DNA of 64,000 nucleotides from Candidatus Eremiobacterota bacterium (GCA_031082125.1 JAVHLM010000019.1:87920-151919), one strand, 5' to 3'. Positions 53,012-59,734 are shown, counted from the first letter of the stretch. Program-made: numbers and translations. Notes: generated by a model not told the origin, from the sequence alone.

Positions 53012-53845
53012 TCAATTATAGCGTATATATGACAATAAGTCAATTTTTCTGATTTTCCTGAGAAGATGTTTTATCAGTTCAGTCATTTCTTCATTTTTGG
53101 CGCTTTCATCATTGATATCGTGATGGGTTCCGCTCCACCATACAGAACGAGTGGGTTTATCATTTGCATCCAGTCCCATAAGGAACTTCTTTCCGGTATC
53201 CTCACCGTTTATTTTGTCTCTTGCAAGATTAAACATACGTGGCATGTTTCGCTTATTATTTTCGAGCGCTTGACTGAGATTTATTCGCTTCACTTTCTTC
53301 AGCCAGTCAACATATTGATTCAGAGTCTCTGCCATAGTGTCATTTGAGTAGCCATAGAAGCTCCACACATATGCCCCGATAAGATTATATCTCTCCTTTG
53401 AGTGCTCTGCAGTCGTAGTAGGATCGGTTTTTATTGTCTCTATTCCTAGTTTTCTCAATAACGGTATTACTCTGCAATAATATTCAACACCAAAGCCTTC
53501 TATTCTCACTTTACTGGCGCTCATCAAGTCAAACTTGCACATCTTTTTATTGTTATCAATGGTTCTATGAATCTTAATGGAGTCCGTCCCTTTCCCCCCA
53601 AGCTTCAGTGGCCCTGTGACTTTCATGACACCTTCTATTTTCAACGCACCAGAGATCTCCTTCGCGCTGAATCTCTCTATTTCAATAGGAGCAGCGGGAC
53701 AGATTCCTTCTCCGAGAAGATATTCGTTGACAACTCCGGGCTTCACTTTCAGTCCAAAATATTCCTGAAAGGCTTTGTAGCCCGGATGACTCGAATACTC
53801 ATCATCAAGCCAGTCATCGGGCACTTCTATCCAGGGAGAAGGCAT
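53012..53845 (-). CDS. Large protein of the two-gene cassette, copy 1 (possible GNAT-like fold)
   Basis: The 277-residue product is unrecognised by family. The N terminus (WIEVPDDWLDDEYSSHPGYK) is followed by a beta-rich part, then a segment laid out like GNAT motif A: KVRIEGFGVEYYCRVIPLLR with KLGIETIKTDPT, and later LIGAYVWSFYGYSND. This resembles the GxG-helix-strand plus GxYxWxxxGF layout of GNAT-like toxin and phage proteins, but the acetyl-CoA loop is not canonical. The C terminus has VWWSGTHHDINDES. The frame starts at a GTG (53881); the ATG at 53845 matches the copy-2 start. The 67-aa partner follows. Confidence 0.65.
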   Translation of the reverse strand: MPSPWIEVPDDWLDDEYSSHPGYKAFQEYFGLKVKPGVVNEYLLGEGICPAAPIEIERFSAKEISGALKIEGVMKVTGPLKLGGKGTDSIKIHRTIDNNKKMCKFDLMSASKVRIEGFGVEYYCRVIPLLRKLGIETIKTDPTTTAEHSKERYNLIGAYVWSFYGYSNDTMAETLNQYVDWLKKVKRINLSQALENNKRNMPRMFNLARDKINGEDTGKKFLMGLDANDKPTRSVWWSGTHHDINDESAKNEEMTELIKHLLRKIRKIDLLSYIRYN

Positions 53846-53882
53846 AAAGGTGGGCTCCTGTATCGAAAGATGGCTCTGCACC

Positions 53883-53966
53883 GATCATACAGGAATGATA
53901 TTGCCCCGGTATTTCACCGATGTTTCATTCCCTCGAACTGTGTAAACTTTTCGTGCGGTGTGTCGT
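53883..53966 (-). repeat. Array module R2 (84 bp, type B)
   Basis: This is the module upstream of large protein copy 1. Type B copies (R2, R5, R7) read TTTCACCGATGTTTCATT in the middle. It joins directly to the 104-bp palindromic element at 53967. Confidence 0.85.
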
Positions 53967-54070
53967 GAGGCCAGGGGCCAATCTCTCGGCCAGCAAGAAA
54001 ATTTGTCTGTGTGGCGTGAGCCAGATAGAGACAAATTTAAAAGCTGGCTTGGAGAATGTCCCCTGTCCTC
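53967..54070. repeat. 104-bp imperfect palindromic element, copy 1
   Basis: The element starts GAGGCCAGGGGCCAATCTC and ends GTCCCCTGTCCTC. Its halves pair through about 42 positions, including AATTTGTCT/AGACAAATT around a 20-nt loop. It is nearly identical to 58858-58961 and, inverted, to 62933-63036. Confidence 0.88.
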
Positions 54071-54111
54071 TTGCATTGTCTTGGTTATTCCGAAACAAGC
54101 CGGAAGAAATG

Positions 54112-54133
54112 AAAAAGCCCCCATTGCGGGGGC
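54112..54133 (-). terminator. Intrinsic terminator after the orphan 67-aa gene
   Basis: On the minus strand GCCCCC-GCAAT-GGGGGC is followed by TTTTTC. It lies 22 bp after the stop of the gene at 54156. Confidence 0.85.
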
Positions 54134-54155
54134 CCGTCAACTGTAGTGATCCCTT

Positions 54156-54359
54156 TTAAGCAGTCTTGCGGTGTTTGGCTTCAATCATTGCCTTAAGCTC
54201 GTGATAATAAGCCCAGGCGTCTTCCTCTTTAATTGTCCTGAAATCGTTTTCGACAATACCTAATTCATGGCACATATGTCTAATTTCGGTCAAAGAGGGA
54301 TAATTCGCATATTTTCTTTCTATAAGTTCAATTTCACTATGATCTGCATAATCAGCCAT
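54156..54359 (-). CDS. 67-aa partner protein, orphan copy
   Basis: This copy differs from the one at 57685-57888 at only two of 67 residues (Ser/Gly at 8, His/Gln at 63), so the duplication is recent. It begins MADYADHSEIELIERKYANY. No large-protein gene precedes it; instead a HicAB pair lies upstream, 102 bp away. It may have lost its partner or been carried into the HicAB cassette by recombination. The start has AGGTGACATT upstream, shared with the other copies. Confidence 0.75.
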   Translation of the reverse strand: MADYADHSEIELIERKYANYPSLTEIRHMCHELGIVENDFRTIKEEDAWAYYHELKAMIEAKHRKTA

Positions 54360-54461
54360 AATGTCACCTCACTTGTAATATAGCGTATGCATGAAAATAA
54401 GTCAATTTATTTCATCTAAATGGAGGGGCTTTCTTCTGGCTTGATGATTCGTTCTTATCAC

Positions 54462-54665
54462 TTAAGCGGTCTTCTGCCCGCAGGAATCGTCGAAAGTCTC
54501 TGTAATCTCCACGGGCTCGCCGACAAAAAAGGGTATGCCTTCATAGACAAGCTTCCTGAGCCCTTCCAGGGTTTCATCACCAGCGAAATATCCAGAAAGA
54601 TCGGGAGTTCTTGCTCTCCAGTTTTTGGGTCCTGTTTTAAAATAGGTTATCCTGATTTGTTTCAT
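54462..54665 (-). CDS. hicB: HicB-like antitoxin, copy 1
   Basis: HicB antitoxins neutralise the HicA mRNA interferase. The 67-residue product has the HicB core: ITYFKTGPKNWRARTPDLSG, then YFAGDETLEGLRKLVYEGI. It ends with FVGEPVEITETFDDSCGQKTA and lacks a C-terminal DNA-binding domain, as in short HicB proteins. It lies 33 bp downstream of hicA with a strong AAAAGGAGGTGG site. The last residues are identical to those of hicB copy 2. Confidence 0.8.
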   Translation of the reverse strand: MKQIRITYFKTGPKNWRARTPDLSGYFAGDETLEGLRKLVYEGIPFFVGEPVEITETFDDSCGQKTA

Positions 54666-54698
54666 TTACTGCCACCTCCTTTTCATTATATCATAAAT

Positions 54699-54932
54699 TT
54701 AAAGAAGTCTGAGGGCCTCCTGCTCAGTTAACCCAATTTCGTTCACCATTAAATCTCTCACGTCATTCGGGGATAACGTCACTTTGTCATGATATGAGAA
54801 CCGTATGTCTGGATAATTTTCTGAAACAAGCTTTCTGTGTGACCCAACATGATGAGCGATACGATAAGAAAGAGGTTTTCTCATAAGAATGGCAATAATC
54901 TTCTTTACTTTGAGTGAGGGGAAATTTGCCAT
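54699..54932 (-). CDS. hicA: HicA-like mRNA interferase toxin, copy 1
   Basis: HicA toxins are small double-stranded-RNA-binding-fold ribonucleases that cleave mRNA. The 77-residue product has the SLKVKKIIAILMRKPLSYRI start and the catalytic His in HVGSHRKLV, matching the GSHxxf motif of the family. An extended C terminus (LMVNEIGLTEQEALRLL) follows. It precedes hicB, the usual order. Its start overlaps a possible leader ORF. Confidence 0.8.
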   Translation of the reverse strand: MANFPSLKVKKIIAILMRKPLSYRIAHHVGSHRKLVSENYPDIRFSYHDKVTLSPNDVRDLMVNEIGLTEQEALRLL

Positions 54933-54994
54933 TCCTGTGCTCTCTTTTCGATCTTCAAGATAATTTCATAAAAATGAAGCTCCTTATCGATCAT
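54905..54994 (-). CDS. Possible 29-aa leader ORF overlapping hicA copy 1
   Basis: From an ATG inside module R3, a short frame reads MIDKELHFYEIILKIEKR and ends inside hicA in another frame. A nearly identical ORF precedes hicA copy 2. It may couple translation, or it may be conserved only because the module is duplicated. Confidence 0.3.
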   Translation of the reverse strand: MIDKELHFYEIILKIEKRAQEWQISPHSK

Positions 54995-55072
54995 ACAGGA
55001 ATGATATTACCCGGGTATTGCCTGATTATTTCATTTCCTCGAATTATGTAAACATTTTGCGTGGTGTGCCGT
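54989..55072 (-). repeat. Array module R3 (84 bp, type A)
   Basis: This is the module upstream of hicA copy 1. It carries the type A centre (TTGCCTGATTATTTCATT) and joins a shortened version of the palindromic element (GAGGGCAGGGGACATTCTC). Confidence 0.85.
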
Positions 55073-55107
55073 GAGGGCAGGGGACATTCTCCCGGACAGT
55101 ATAAATG

Positions 55108-55127
55108 AAAAAGCCCCTTGCAGGGGC
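55108..55127 (-). terminator. Intrinsic terminator after unit 2
   Basis: On the minus strand GCCCC-TGCAA-GGGGC is followed by TTTTTC. It lies 24 bp past the stop of the 67-aa gene at 55152. Confidence 0.85.
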
Positions 55128-55151
55128 CCGTCATCAGGGTGCGATATTCTC

Positions 55152-55355
55152 TTAAGCGCTCTTGCGCTGCCTGGTTTCCATCATCGCCTTCAGCTTGCGG
55201 TAATAAGCCCAGGCGTCATCTTCGTCAAGAGTTAAAACACTGTTTTGTTCAATGCCCAAATCATAGCACATATCTCTTATTTCAGAGACTGAAGGGTAAT
55301 TTGCATATAGTTTATCTATTTCATCAGCTTCAGTAGGATCGGTATAGTCTGCCAT
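55152..55355 (-). CDS. 67-aa partner protein, copy 2
   Basis: The product begins MADYTDPTEADEIDKLYANY and ends AWAYYRKLKAMMETRQRKSA. It resembles copy 1 at the N terminus and the orphan copy in the middle (SVSEIRDMCYDLGIEQN), so it looks intermediate. It lies 47 bp downstream of large protein copy 2 and is followed by a terminator. No recognised domain. Confidence 0.72.
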   Translation of the reverse strand: MADYTDPTEADEIDKLYANYPSVSEIRDMCYDLGIEQNSVLTLDEDDAWAYYRKLKAMMETRQRKSA

Positions 55356-55402
55356 AGCATCACCTCACTTGTATTATAGCGTATGTATGACAATAAGTCA
55401 AT

Positions 55403-56206
55403 TTATTTCATCTTCTTGAGAAGGTATTTGATTAATTCAGTCATTTCTTCGTTAGCATTACTCTCGTCATTTATATCGTGATGAGTTCCGCTCCACCAGA
55501 CATCTCGCATGGGCTTATCCTGAGCATCCAGGCCTTTAAGGAATTTCTTTCCAGTCTCTTCGCCATTGGGTTGAGTGTCTTTTGCCAACTCGACCATTCT
55601 TTTGGTGCTCATTATTTTGTTTTCCTGATCAGGAGTAAGCTTAATAGCCCTCACATTCTTGAGATAATCAACATACTGATTCAGCGTCTCGGCCATTTTG
55701 TCATTGGAATAGCCATAAAAGCTCCAGACATATGCCCCAAGCAGATTATATCTCTCCTTGGAGTGCTCTGCAGTTGTAGTAGGATCGGTTTTTATTGTCT
55801 CTATTCCTAGTTTTCTCAATAACGGGATTACTCTGCGATAATACTCCACTCCGAATCCTCCGATTCTTATCCTGCTTGCACTCATCAAATCAAACTTGCA
55901 CATCTTTTTGTTTTTATCAATGGTTCTATGAATTTTGATATAGTCAGTTCCTATACCGCCTAGCTTCAAAAACCCTGTGACCTTCATAACGCCTTTTATA
56001 TCGAGGGTGCCAAATATTTCCTTTGCGCTGAATCTCTCTATTTCAATGAGTGCAGAGGGGCAGATGCCCGAACCGAGAAGATATTCATTGATAACTCCGG
56101 GATTCACTTTCAGTCCAAAGTATTCCTGAAAGGCTTTGTAGCCCGGATGCTTCGAATACTCATCATCAAGCCAGTCATCGGGCACTTCTCTCCAGGGAGA
56201 AGGCAT
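55403..56206 (-). CDS. Large protein of the two-gene cassette, copy 2 (possible GNAT-like fold)
   Basis: The 267-residue paralogue begins MPSPWREVPDDWLDDEYSKH. It keeps all blocks of copy 1: RIRIGGFGVEYYRRVIPLLR, LGAYVWSFYGYSND and VWWSGTHHDINDES. Most of the sequence is shared with copy 1, and the main differences are in the last 90 residues before the VWW block. No signal peptide or membrane segment is present. An AGGAG box lies 9 nt before the ATG. Module R4 lies upstream and the 67-aa partner downstream. Confidence 0.68.
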   Translation of the reverse strand: MPSPWREVPDDWLDDEYSKHPGYKAFQEYFGLKVNPGVINEYLLGSGICPSALIEIERFSAKEIFGTLDIKGVMKVTGFLKLGGIGTDYIKIHRTIDKNKKMCKFDLMSASRIRIGGFGVEYYRRVIPLLRKLGIETIKTDPTTTAEHSKERYNLLGAYVWSFYGYSNDKMAETLNQYVDYLKNVRAIKLTPDQENKIMSTKRMVELAKDTQPNGEETGKKFLKGLDAQDKPMRDVWWSGTHHDINDESNANEEMTELIKYLLKKMK

Positions 56207-56243
56207 AAAGGTGGGCTCCTGTAGTGAAAGATGGCTCCTTATC

Positions 56244-56316
56244 GATCATACAGGAACGATATTGCCCCGGTATTGCCTGATTATTTCATTTCCTCGAATT
56301 GTGTAAACTTTTCGTG
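56244..56316 (-). repeat. Array module R4 (type A, truncated at its outer end)
   Basis: This is the module upstream of large protein copy 2. It stops at CTTTTCGTG and lacks the final CGGTGTGCCGTGAG. It abuts the broken DUF4258 gene, which marks a recombination junction. Confidence 0.82.
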
Positions 56317-56379
56317 ATTGGTGAAGCGGGAGGAATCAGTGGCTTATTGAAGAAGGAACTGTGGACAAAGGATTCTTGA

Positions 56380-56589
56380 TCATTCCAAAGAGGCTACGAA
56401 ATAATTGAAGAATACCCTCAAGACAAATATTTACCCAGCTATCTGCTTTTTGCGCGCCACGAGGGAAATACCTTTCACCTGCTTGTTGCAGCAGATGTAC
56501 CGGCTGATAATGCGAGAATCATCACAGCCTATGAGCCGTATCCTGACGAATGGAATGCCGCTCTAAAGACAAGGAGGCAAGGCTCATGA
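56380..56589 (+). pseudogene. 5'-truncated DUF4258-type toxin gene
   Basis: Reading from a stop at 56377, the frame encodes GYEIIEEYPQDKYLPSYLLF and then FHLLVAADVPADNARIITAY followed by EPYPDEWNAALKTRR. This is the C-terminal half of DUF4258 proteins, usually paired with YgiT-type antitoxins. The N-terminal half and start codon are missing next to module R4. The stop overlaps the antitoxin start (ATGA), as in intact pairs. Confidence 0.75.
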
Positions 56590-56807
56590 AATGTCATGTA
56601 TGTGGGTCGCCCATGAACGCAATTCGGACTGACCTGCCATTCAAGGTAAGCGAAAAAACCATCGTTGTGGTAAAAGGCCTCCCCGTCAGTCAATGCGTCA
56701 GATGCCCGGTCTATGAGCTTGATGACAATACGATGATGCGCGTTGATGAAATTCTAAAGAGCGTAAACAACGAAGCGGAGCTCGAGATCATCAGGTTCGC
56801 TGCATAG
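56586..56807 (+). CDS. YgiT-type zinc-finger antitoxin (MqsA N-terminal-like)
   Basis: The 73-residue product has MKCHVCGSPM, TDLPFKVSEKTIVVVKGLPV and QCVRCPVYELDDNTM, the YgiT zinc-finger pattern with two CxxC pairs, and ends in a helix (VDEILKSVNNEAELEIIRFA). One deviation is VY where the family usually has EY. The ATG at 56586 has AGGAGG 8 nt upstream; the frame opens at 56550. It lies on the plus strand, opposite to the rest of the array. Its toxin partner is truncated, so it is probably an orphan antitoxin. Confidence 0.8.
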   Translation: MKCHVCGSPMNAIRTDLPFKVSEKTIVVVKGLPVSQCVRCPVYELDDNTMMRVDEILKSVNNEAELEIIRFAA

Positions 56808-56862
56808 TGGAGGAACTGCCAGTAAGACTTGCTTTTTGCTCTCTCATTTCAGCAGATAATAG

Positions 56863-56927
56863 TGCCCCGGTATTTCACCGATGTTTCATTTCCTCGAATT
56901 GTGTAAACTTTTCGTATGGTGTGCCGT
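56863..56927 (-). repeat. Array module R5 (type B, truncated)
   Basis: Homology to the other modules starts at TGCCCCGG, and the GATCATAC end is missing. It lies after the YgiT gene and before the shortened palindromic element GAGGCCAGGGGCCAATCTCC. Confidence 0.82.
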
Positions 56928-56962
56928 GAGGCCAGGGGCCAATCTCCCGGCCAGTATAAATG

Positions 56963-56982
56963 AAAAAGCCCCTGGCCGGGGC
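56963..56982 (-). terminator. Intrinsic terminator after hicAB copy 2
   Basis: On the minus strand GCCCC-GGCCA-GGGGC is followed by TTTTTC, 22 bp after the hicB stop. Confidence 0.85.
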
Positions 56983-57004
56983 TCGTCAACTGTGGTGATT
57001 CCTT

Positions 57005-57208
57005 TTAAGCGGTCTTCTGCCCGCAGGAATCGTCAAAAGTCTCTGTAATCTCCACGGGCTCGCCGACAAAAAAGGGTATGCCTTCATAGACGAGCCTTTT
57101 AAGATCTTCGAGGGTATTCGCACCTGCAATATATCCGCTTACTTCCGGCGAATCGGCCCACCATCTGCCTTCTTTCTCATAATGATATATCACTTGTGCT
57201 GTCTTCAT
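57005..57208 (-). CDS. hicB: HicB-like antitoxin, copy 2
   Basis: The 67-residue product has a HicB core (MKTAQVIYHYEKEGRWWADS, then GYIAGANTLEDLKRLVYEGI). Its last 28 residues are identical to those of copy 1, while the first half differs, suggesting recombination inside the gene. The ATG at 57208 has GAGGAGGTGGG upstream; the frame to 57250 overlaps hicA. It lies 22 bp downstream of hicA copy 2. Confidence 0.8.
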   Translation of the reverse strand: MKTAQVIYHYEKEGRWWADSPEVSGYIAGANTLEDLKRLVYEGIPFFVGEPVEITETFDDSCGQKTA

Positions 57209-57230
57209 AATGCCCACCTCCTCGCTCTTA

Positions 57231-57467
57231 TTATAGCAGATCCAGCGCATCTTTTTCAGATAAGCCGATTTTTTTCACAAGTATCTCTCTCACCTCTCCA
57301 GGAGAGAGAGTTTCAGCGTCATGGAAGCTAAAACCAATAATTGGGTAGCCATTTGAAGATACAAGCTTGCGGTGAGAGCCTGCCCTACGAAACACTCTGT
57401 ATTTCAGAGGCTCTCTTTCAAGAATGGAAAGCATTTTCCTTGCTTTTATCGAGGGGAATTTCGCCAT
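57231..57467 (-). CDS. hicA: HicA-like mRNA interferase toxin, copy 2
   Basis: The 78-residue product begins MAKFPSIKARKMLSILEREP and has the catalytic His in RAGSHRKLVSSNGYP. The C-terminal region SPGEVREILVKKIGLSEKDA parallels copy 1. The two HicA proteins are clearly diverged, although the upstream module and leader are almost identical. The order hicA-hicB is as expected, and both genes look intact. Confidence 0.82.
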   Translation of the reverse strand: MAKFPSIKARKMLSILEREPLKYRVFRRAGSHRKLVSSNGYPIIGFSFHDAETLSPGEVREILVKKIGLSEKDALDLL

Positions 57468-57529
57468 TCCTGCACTCTCTTTTCGATCTCCAAGATAATT
57501 TCATAAAAATGAAGCTCCTTATCGATCAT
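57446..57529 (-). CDS. Possible 27-aa leader ORF overlapping hicA copy 2
   Basis: The frame reads MIDKELHFYEIILEIEKR and ends inside hicA. It is the counterpart of the ORF at 54905-54994. The shared ATG lies at the inner end of module R6. Confidence 0.3.
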   Translation of the reverse strand: MIDKELHFYEIILEIEKRVQEWRNSPR

Positions 57530-57607
57530 ACAGGAACGATATTGCCCCGGTATTACCTGATTATTTCATTTCCTCGAATTGTGTAAACATTTCGTGCGGT
57601 GTGCCGT
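57524..57607 (-). repeat. Array module R6 (84 bp, type A)
   Basis: This is the module upstream of hicA copy 2, nearly identical to R3. It joins a shortened palindromic element (GAGGCCAGGGGACATTCTCC). Confidence 0.85.
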
Positions 57608-57642
57608 GAGGCCAGGGGACATTCTCCCGGACAGTATAAATG

Positions 57643-57662
57643 AAAAAGCCCCTGGCAGGGGC
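57643..57662 (-). terminator. Intrinsic terminator after unit 3
   Basis: On the minus strand GCCCC-TGCCA-GGGGC is followed by TTTTTC, 22 bp past the stop of the 67-aa gene at 57685. Confidence 0.85.
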
Positions 57663-57684
57663 CCGTCAACTGTGGTGATTCCTT

Positions 57685-57888
57685 TTAAGCAGTCTTGCGT
57701 TGTTTGGCTTCAATCATTGCCTTAAGCTCGTGATAATAAGCCCAGGCGTCTTCCTCTTTAATTGTCCTGAAATCGTTTTCGACAATACCTAATTCATGGC
57801 ACATATGTCTAATTTCGGTCAAAGAGGGATAATTCGCATATTTTCTTTCTATAAGTTCAATTTCACCATGATCTGCATAATCAGCCAT
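57685..57888 (-). CDS. 67-aa partner protein, copy 3
   Basis: This copy is 65/67 identical to the orphan at 54156-54359. It begins MADYADHGEIELIERKYANY and ends AMIEAKQRKTA. It lies 48 bp downstream of large protein copy 3. The shared 3' end and terminator make it part of a repeated block. No recognised domain. Confidence 0.75.
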   Translation of the reverse strand: MADYADHGEIELIERKYANYPSLTEIRHMCHELGIVENDFRTIKEEDAWAYYHELKAMIEAKQRKTA

Positions 57889-57936
57889 AATGTCACCTCA
57901 CTTGTATTATAGCGTATGTATGACAATAAGTCAATT

Positions 57937-58734
57937 TCATCTGATTTTATACAAGAGATGGTCTATCAGTTCCGACATCTCATTAGTTCTTTCATCATAA
58001 ATATTGTGATGCGTTCCGCCCCACCACACGTCCCTCGTAGGCTTGTTGTTTGCATCAAGTCCAAGTAAAAATTTCTTGCCTGTTTTTTCGCCATGAGGCA
58101 TTATGTCTTCAGCGAGTTTTCTCATCCTTGAGATGCTCATTATATCGCTTTCCTGCGCTGCGTTAAGCATTATTCTTTTTTCGTTCTTGAGGTAGTCGAT
58201 ATACTGCTTCAATGTCCCGGCCATATCGTCATTTGAATAGCCGTAGAAGCTCCACACATATGCACCAATCAAGTTATATCTCTCCTTGGAGTGTTCCGTC
58301 GTGGTAGTGGGGTCAGTCCTTATCTTTTCTATTCCAAGCTTTCTTAATATCGGTATCACTCTTCGATGATACTCTACGCCAAAACCTTCGATTCTCACTT
58401 TACTTGCTCCCATTAAATCAAACTTGCAAGTCCTTTGTTTTTTATCGACGGTTCTATGAATTATTATGTGATCGGTCCCAGTCCCCCGTTGTTTCAAAGG
58501 CCCTGTGACATTCATGGTGCCTTTTATAGCAAAATTTCCCAGAGTTTCTTGGGCACTGAAGCGTTCTACCTTGATTTTTGCCGATCTACAGATTCCCTCT
58601 CCCAAAAGATACTCATTTATCACTGCAGGCTTGACTTTCATACCGAAATATTTCTGAAAAGCCTTATATCCCTGATGACTCGAATACTCATCATCCAGCC
58701 AGTCATCTGGTACTTCTCTCCAGGGTGACGACAT
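57937..58734 (-). CDS. Large protein of the two-gene cassette, copy 3 (possible GNAT-like fold)
   Basis: The 265-residue paralogue starts MSSPWREVPDDWLDDEYSSH. It is the most diverged copy but keeps KVRIEGFGVEYHRRVIPILR, LIGAYVWSFYGYSND and VWWGGTHHNIYDE. Its frame also runs in phase from the conserved module ATG at 58779 (MIDAEPSFDTGASLS), unlike copies 1 and 2, so a longer start is possible. Conservation of blocks despite sequence drift suggests selection on the protein. The 67-aa partner follows after 48 bp. Confidence 0.66.
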   Translation of the reverse strand: MSSPWREVPDDWLDDEYSSHQGYKAFQKYFGMKVKPAVINEYLLGEGICRSAKIKVERFSAQETLGNFAIKGTMNVTGPLKQRGTGTDHIIIHRTVDKKQRTCKFDLMGASKVRIEGFGVEYHRRVIPILRKLGIEKIRTDPTTTTEHSKERYNLIGAYVWSFYGYSNDDMAGTLKQYIDYLKNEKRIMLNAAQESDIMSISRMRKLAEDIMPHGEKTGKKFLLGLDANNKPTRDVWWGGTHHNIYDERTNEMSELIDHLLYKIR

Positions 58735-58773
58735 TGAAAGCGATGCTCCTGTATCAAAAGATGGCTCTGCATC

Positions 58774-58857
58774 AATCATACAGAAAGTATATTGCCCCGG
58801 TATTTCACCGATGTTTCATTTCCTCGAATTGTGTAAACTTTTCGTGCGGTGTGCCGT
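58774..58857 (-). repeat. Array module R7 (84 bp, type B)
   Basis: This is the outermost module, upstream of large protein copy 3. It has the type B centre and joins a full 104-bp palindromic element, as R2 does. Confidence 0.85.
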
Positions 58858-58961
58858 GAGGCCAGGGGCCAATCTCCCGGCCAGCAAGAAAATTTGTCTG
58901 TGTGACGTGAGCCGGATAGAGACAAATTTAAAAGCTGGCTTGGAGAATGTCCCCTGTCCTC
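58858..58961. repeat. 104-bp imperfect palindromic element, copy 2
   Basis: It begins GAGGCCAGGGG and ends GTCCTC, with the internal arms AATTTGTCT and AGACAAATT. It differs from copy 1 at only a few positions. It marks the end of the cassette array and the left side of the methyltransferase-helicase segment. Confidence 0.88.
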
Positions 58962-59143
58962 TAAAAATCCCGGCGTCACTTTTTGCCCCTGTAAGGAAAA
59001 AGTATCTCTCTTACTTTGATTGAAGACAAGACCGCCAATACACTCAACAATGCTCCGGAAGGTATTCCATCTTGTGAAGTGAATACTTTGTTATTAATTA
59101 TTGGTGGAAATTTCAAGATTCAAGCGAAAAAATCAAACTTCCT
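58962..59143. other. AT-richer spacer before the methyltransferase
   Basis: No gene is apparent. The base composition drops toward AT here and stays low through the helicase gene. It presumably holds the promoter of the methyltransferase-helicase operon, but I could not assign one. Confidence 0.4.
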
Positions 59144-59734
59144 ATGGATGATTACTACGAAAACCGCTCAGCAGAATACCACGAGCGAACTTTTTACATA
59201 GATCCCTCTTCTTTCCTGTTGCCACTTGAAAAAGTGCTTTCCCCGGAAGACTCTATACTTGACGTGGGATGCGCTTCAGGCCGGGATCTCTGCTGGTTGA
59301 AGAACCACGGCTTCAAAGCGACTGGCTTCGAAAGGTCATCTTCCCTTGCTGAACGAGCAAGAGACTGCTCAGGATGCGAGGTGATCGAAGGGGACTTTGA
59401 ATTATTCGATTTTTCATCCTTAAAATATGATGCTCTTGTTCTTGTGGGAACACTTGTGCATATTCCACATGACAGATTTCTCTTAATCTTCTCCAAGATT
59501 ACCCAGGCGCTTTCGATTTCAGGGCATGTACTCATTACATTGAAGGCCGGAAAAAGTATTAAGCACCAAGATGATGGCCGCATTTTTTACCTTTGGGATG
59601 ATAATGAACTAAAGCACCTTTTCAAAAACTGTGGCTTTTCTGTCATTGATTTCTCAATGAAGGAATCGCTCATAGGCTCAGATGATATATGGCTTCAGTA
59701 TGTGTTGAAAAAGGTGGGCCGCAATGAGCAGTAA
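59144..59734 (+). CDS. Class I SAM-dependent methyltransferase
   Basis: The 196-residue product has SAM motif I ILDVGCASGRDLCWLK, an acidic residue after strand 2 (GFERSSSLAE), and a motif IV region YDALVLVGTLVHIP. It is the size of small-molecule or tRNA/protein methyltransferases and shows no DNA-methylase DPPY or NPPY motif. The ribosome-binding site is weak. It overlaps the helicase gene by 11 bp, so the two are coupled. GC content is lower than upstream, suggesting transfer. The substrate is unknown. Confidence 0.82.
   Translation: MDDYYENRSAEYHERTFYIDPSSFLLPLEKVLSPEDSILDVGCASGRDLCWLKNHGFKATGFERSSSLAERARDCSGCEVIEGDFELFDFSSLKYDALVLVGTLVHIPHDRFLLIFSKITQALSISGHVLITLKAGKSIKHQDDGRIFYLWDDNELKHLFKNCGFSVIDFSMKESLIGSDDIWLQYVLKKVGRNEQ

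Noticed and set aside
52675..58961. Integron (attC) interpretation of the cassette array
   Set aside because: No integrase gene and no paired RYYYAAC/GTTRRRY sites were found. The junctions look like terminator plus promoter modules.
52675..58961. CRISPR array
   Set aside because: The repeats are about 84 bp, spaced by genes of hundreds of bases, with no short uniform spacers or cas genes.
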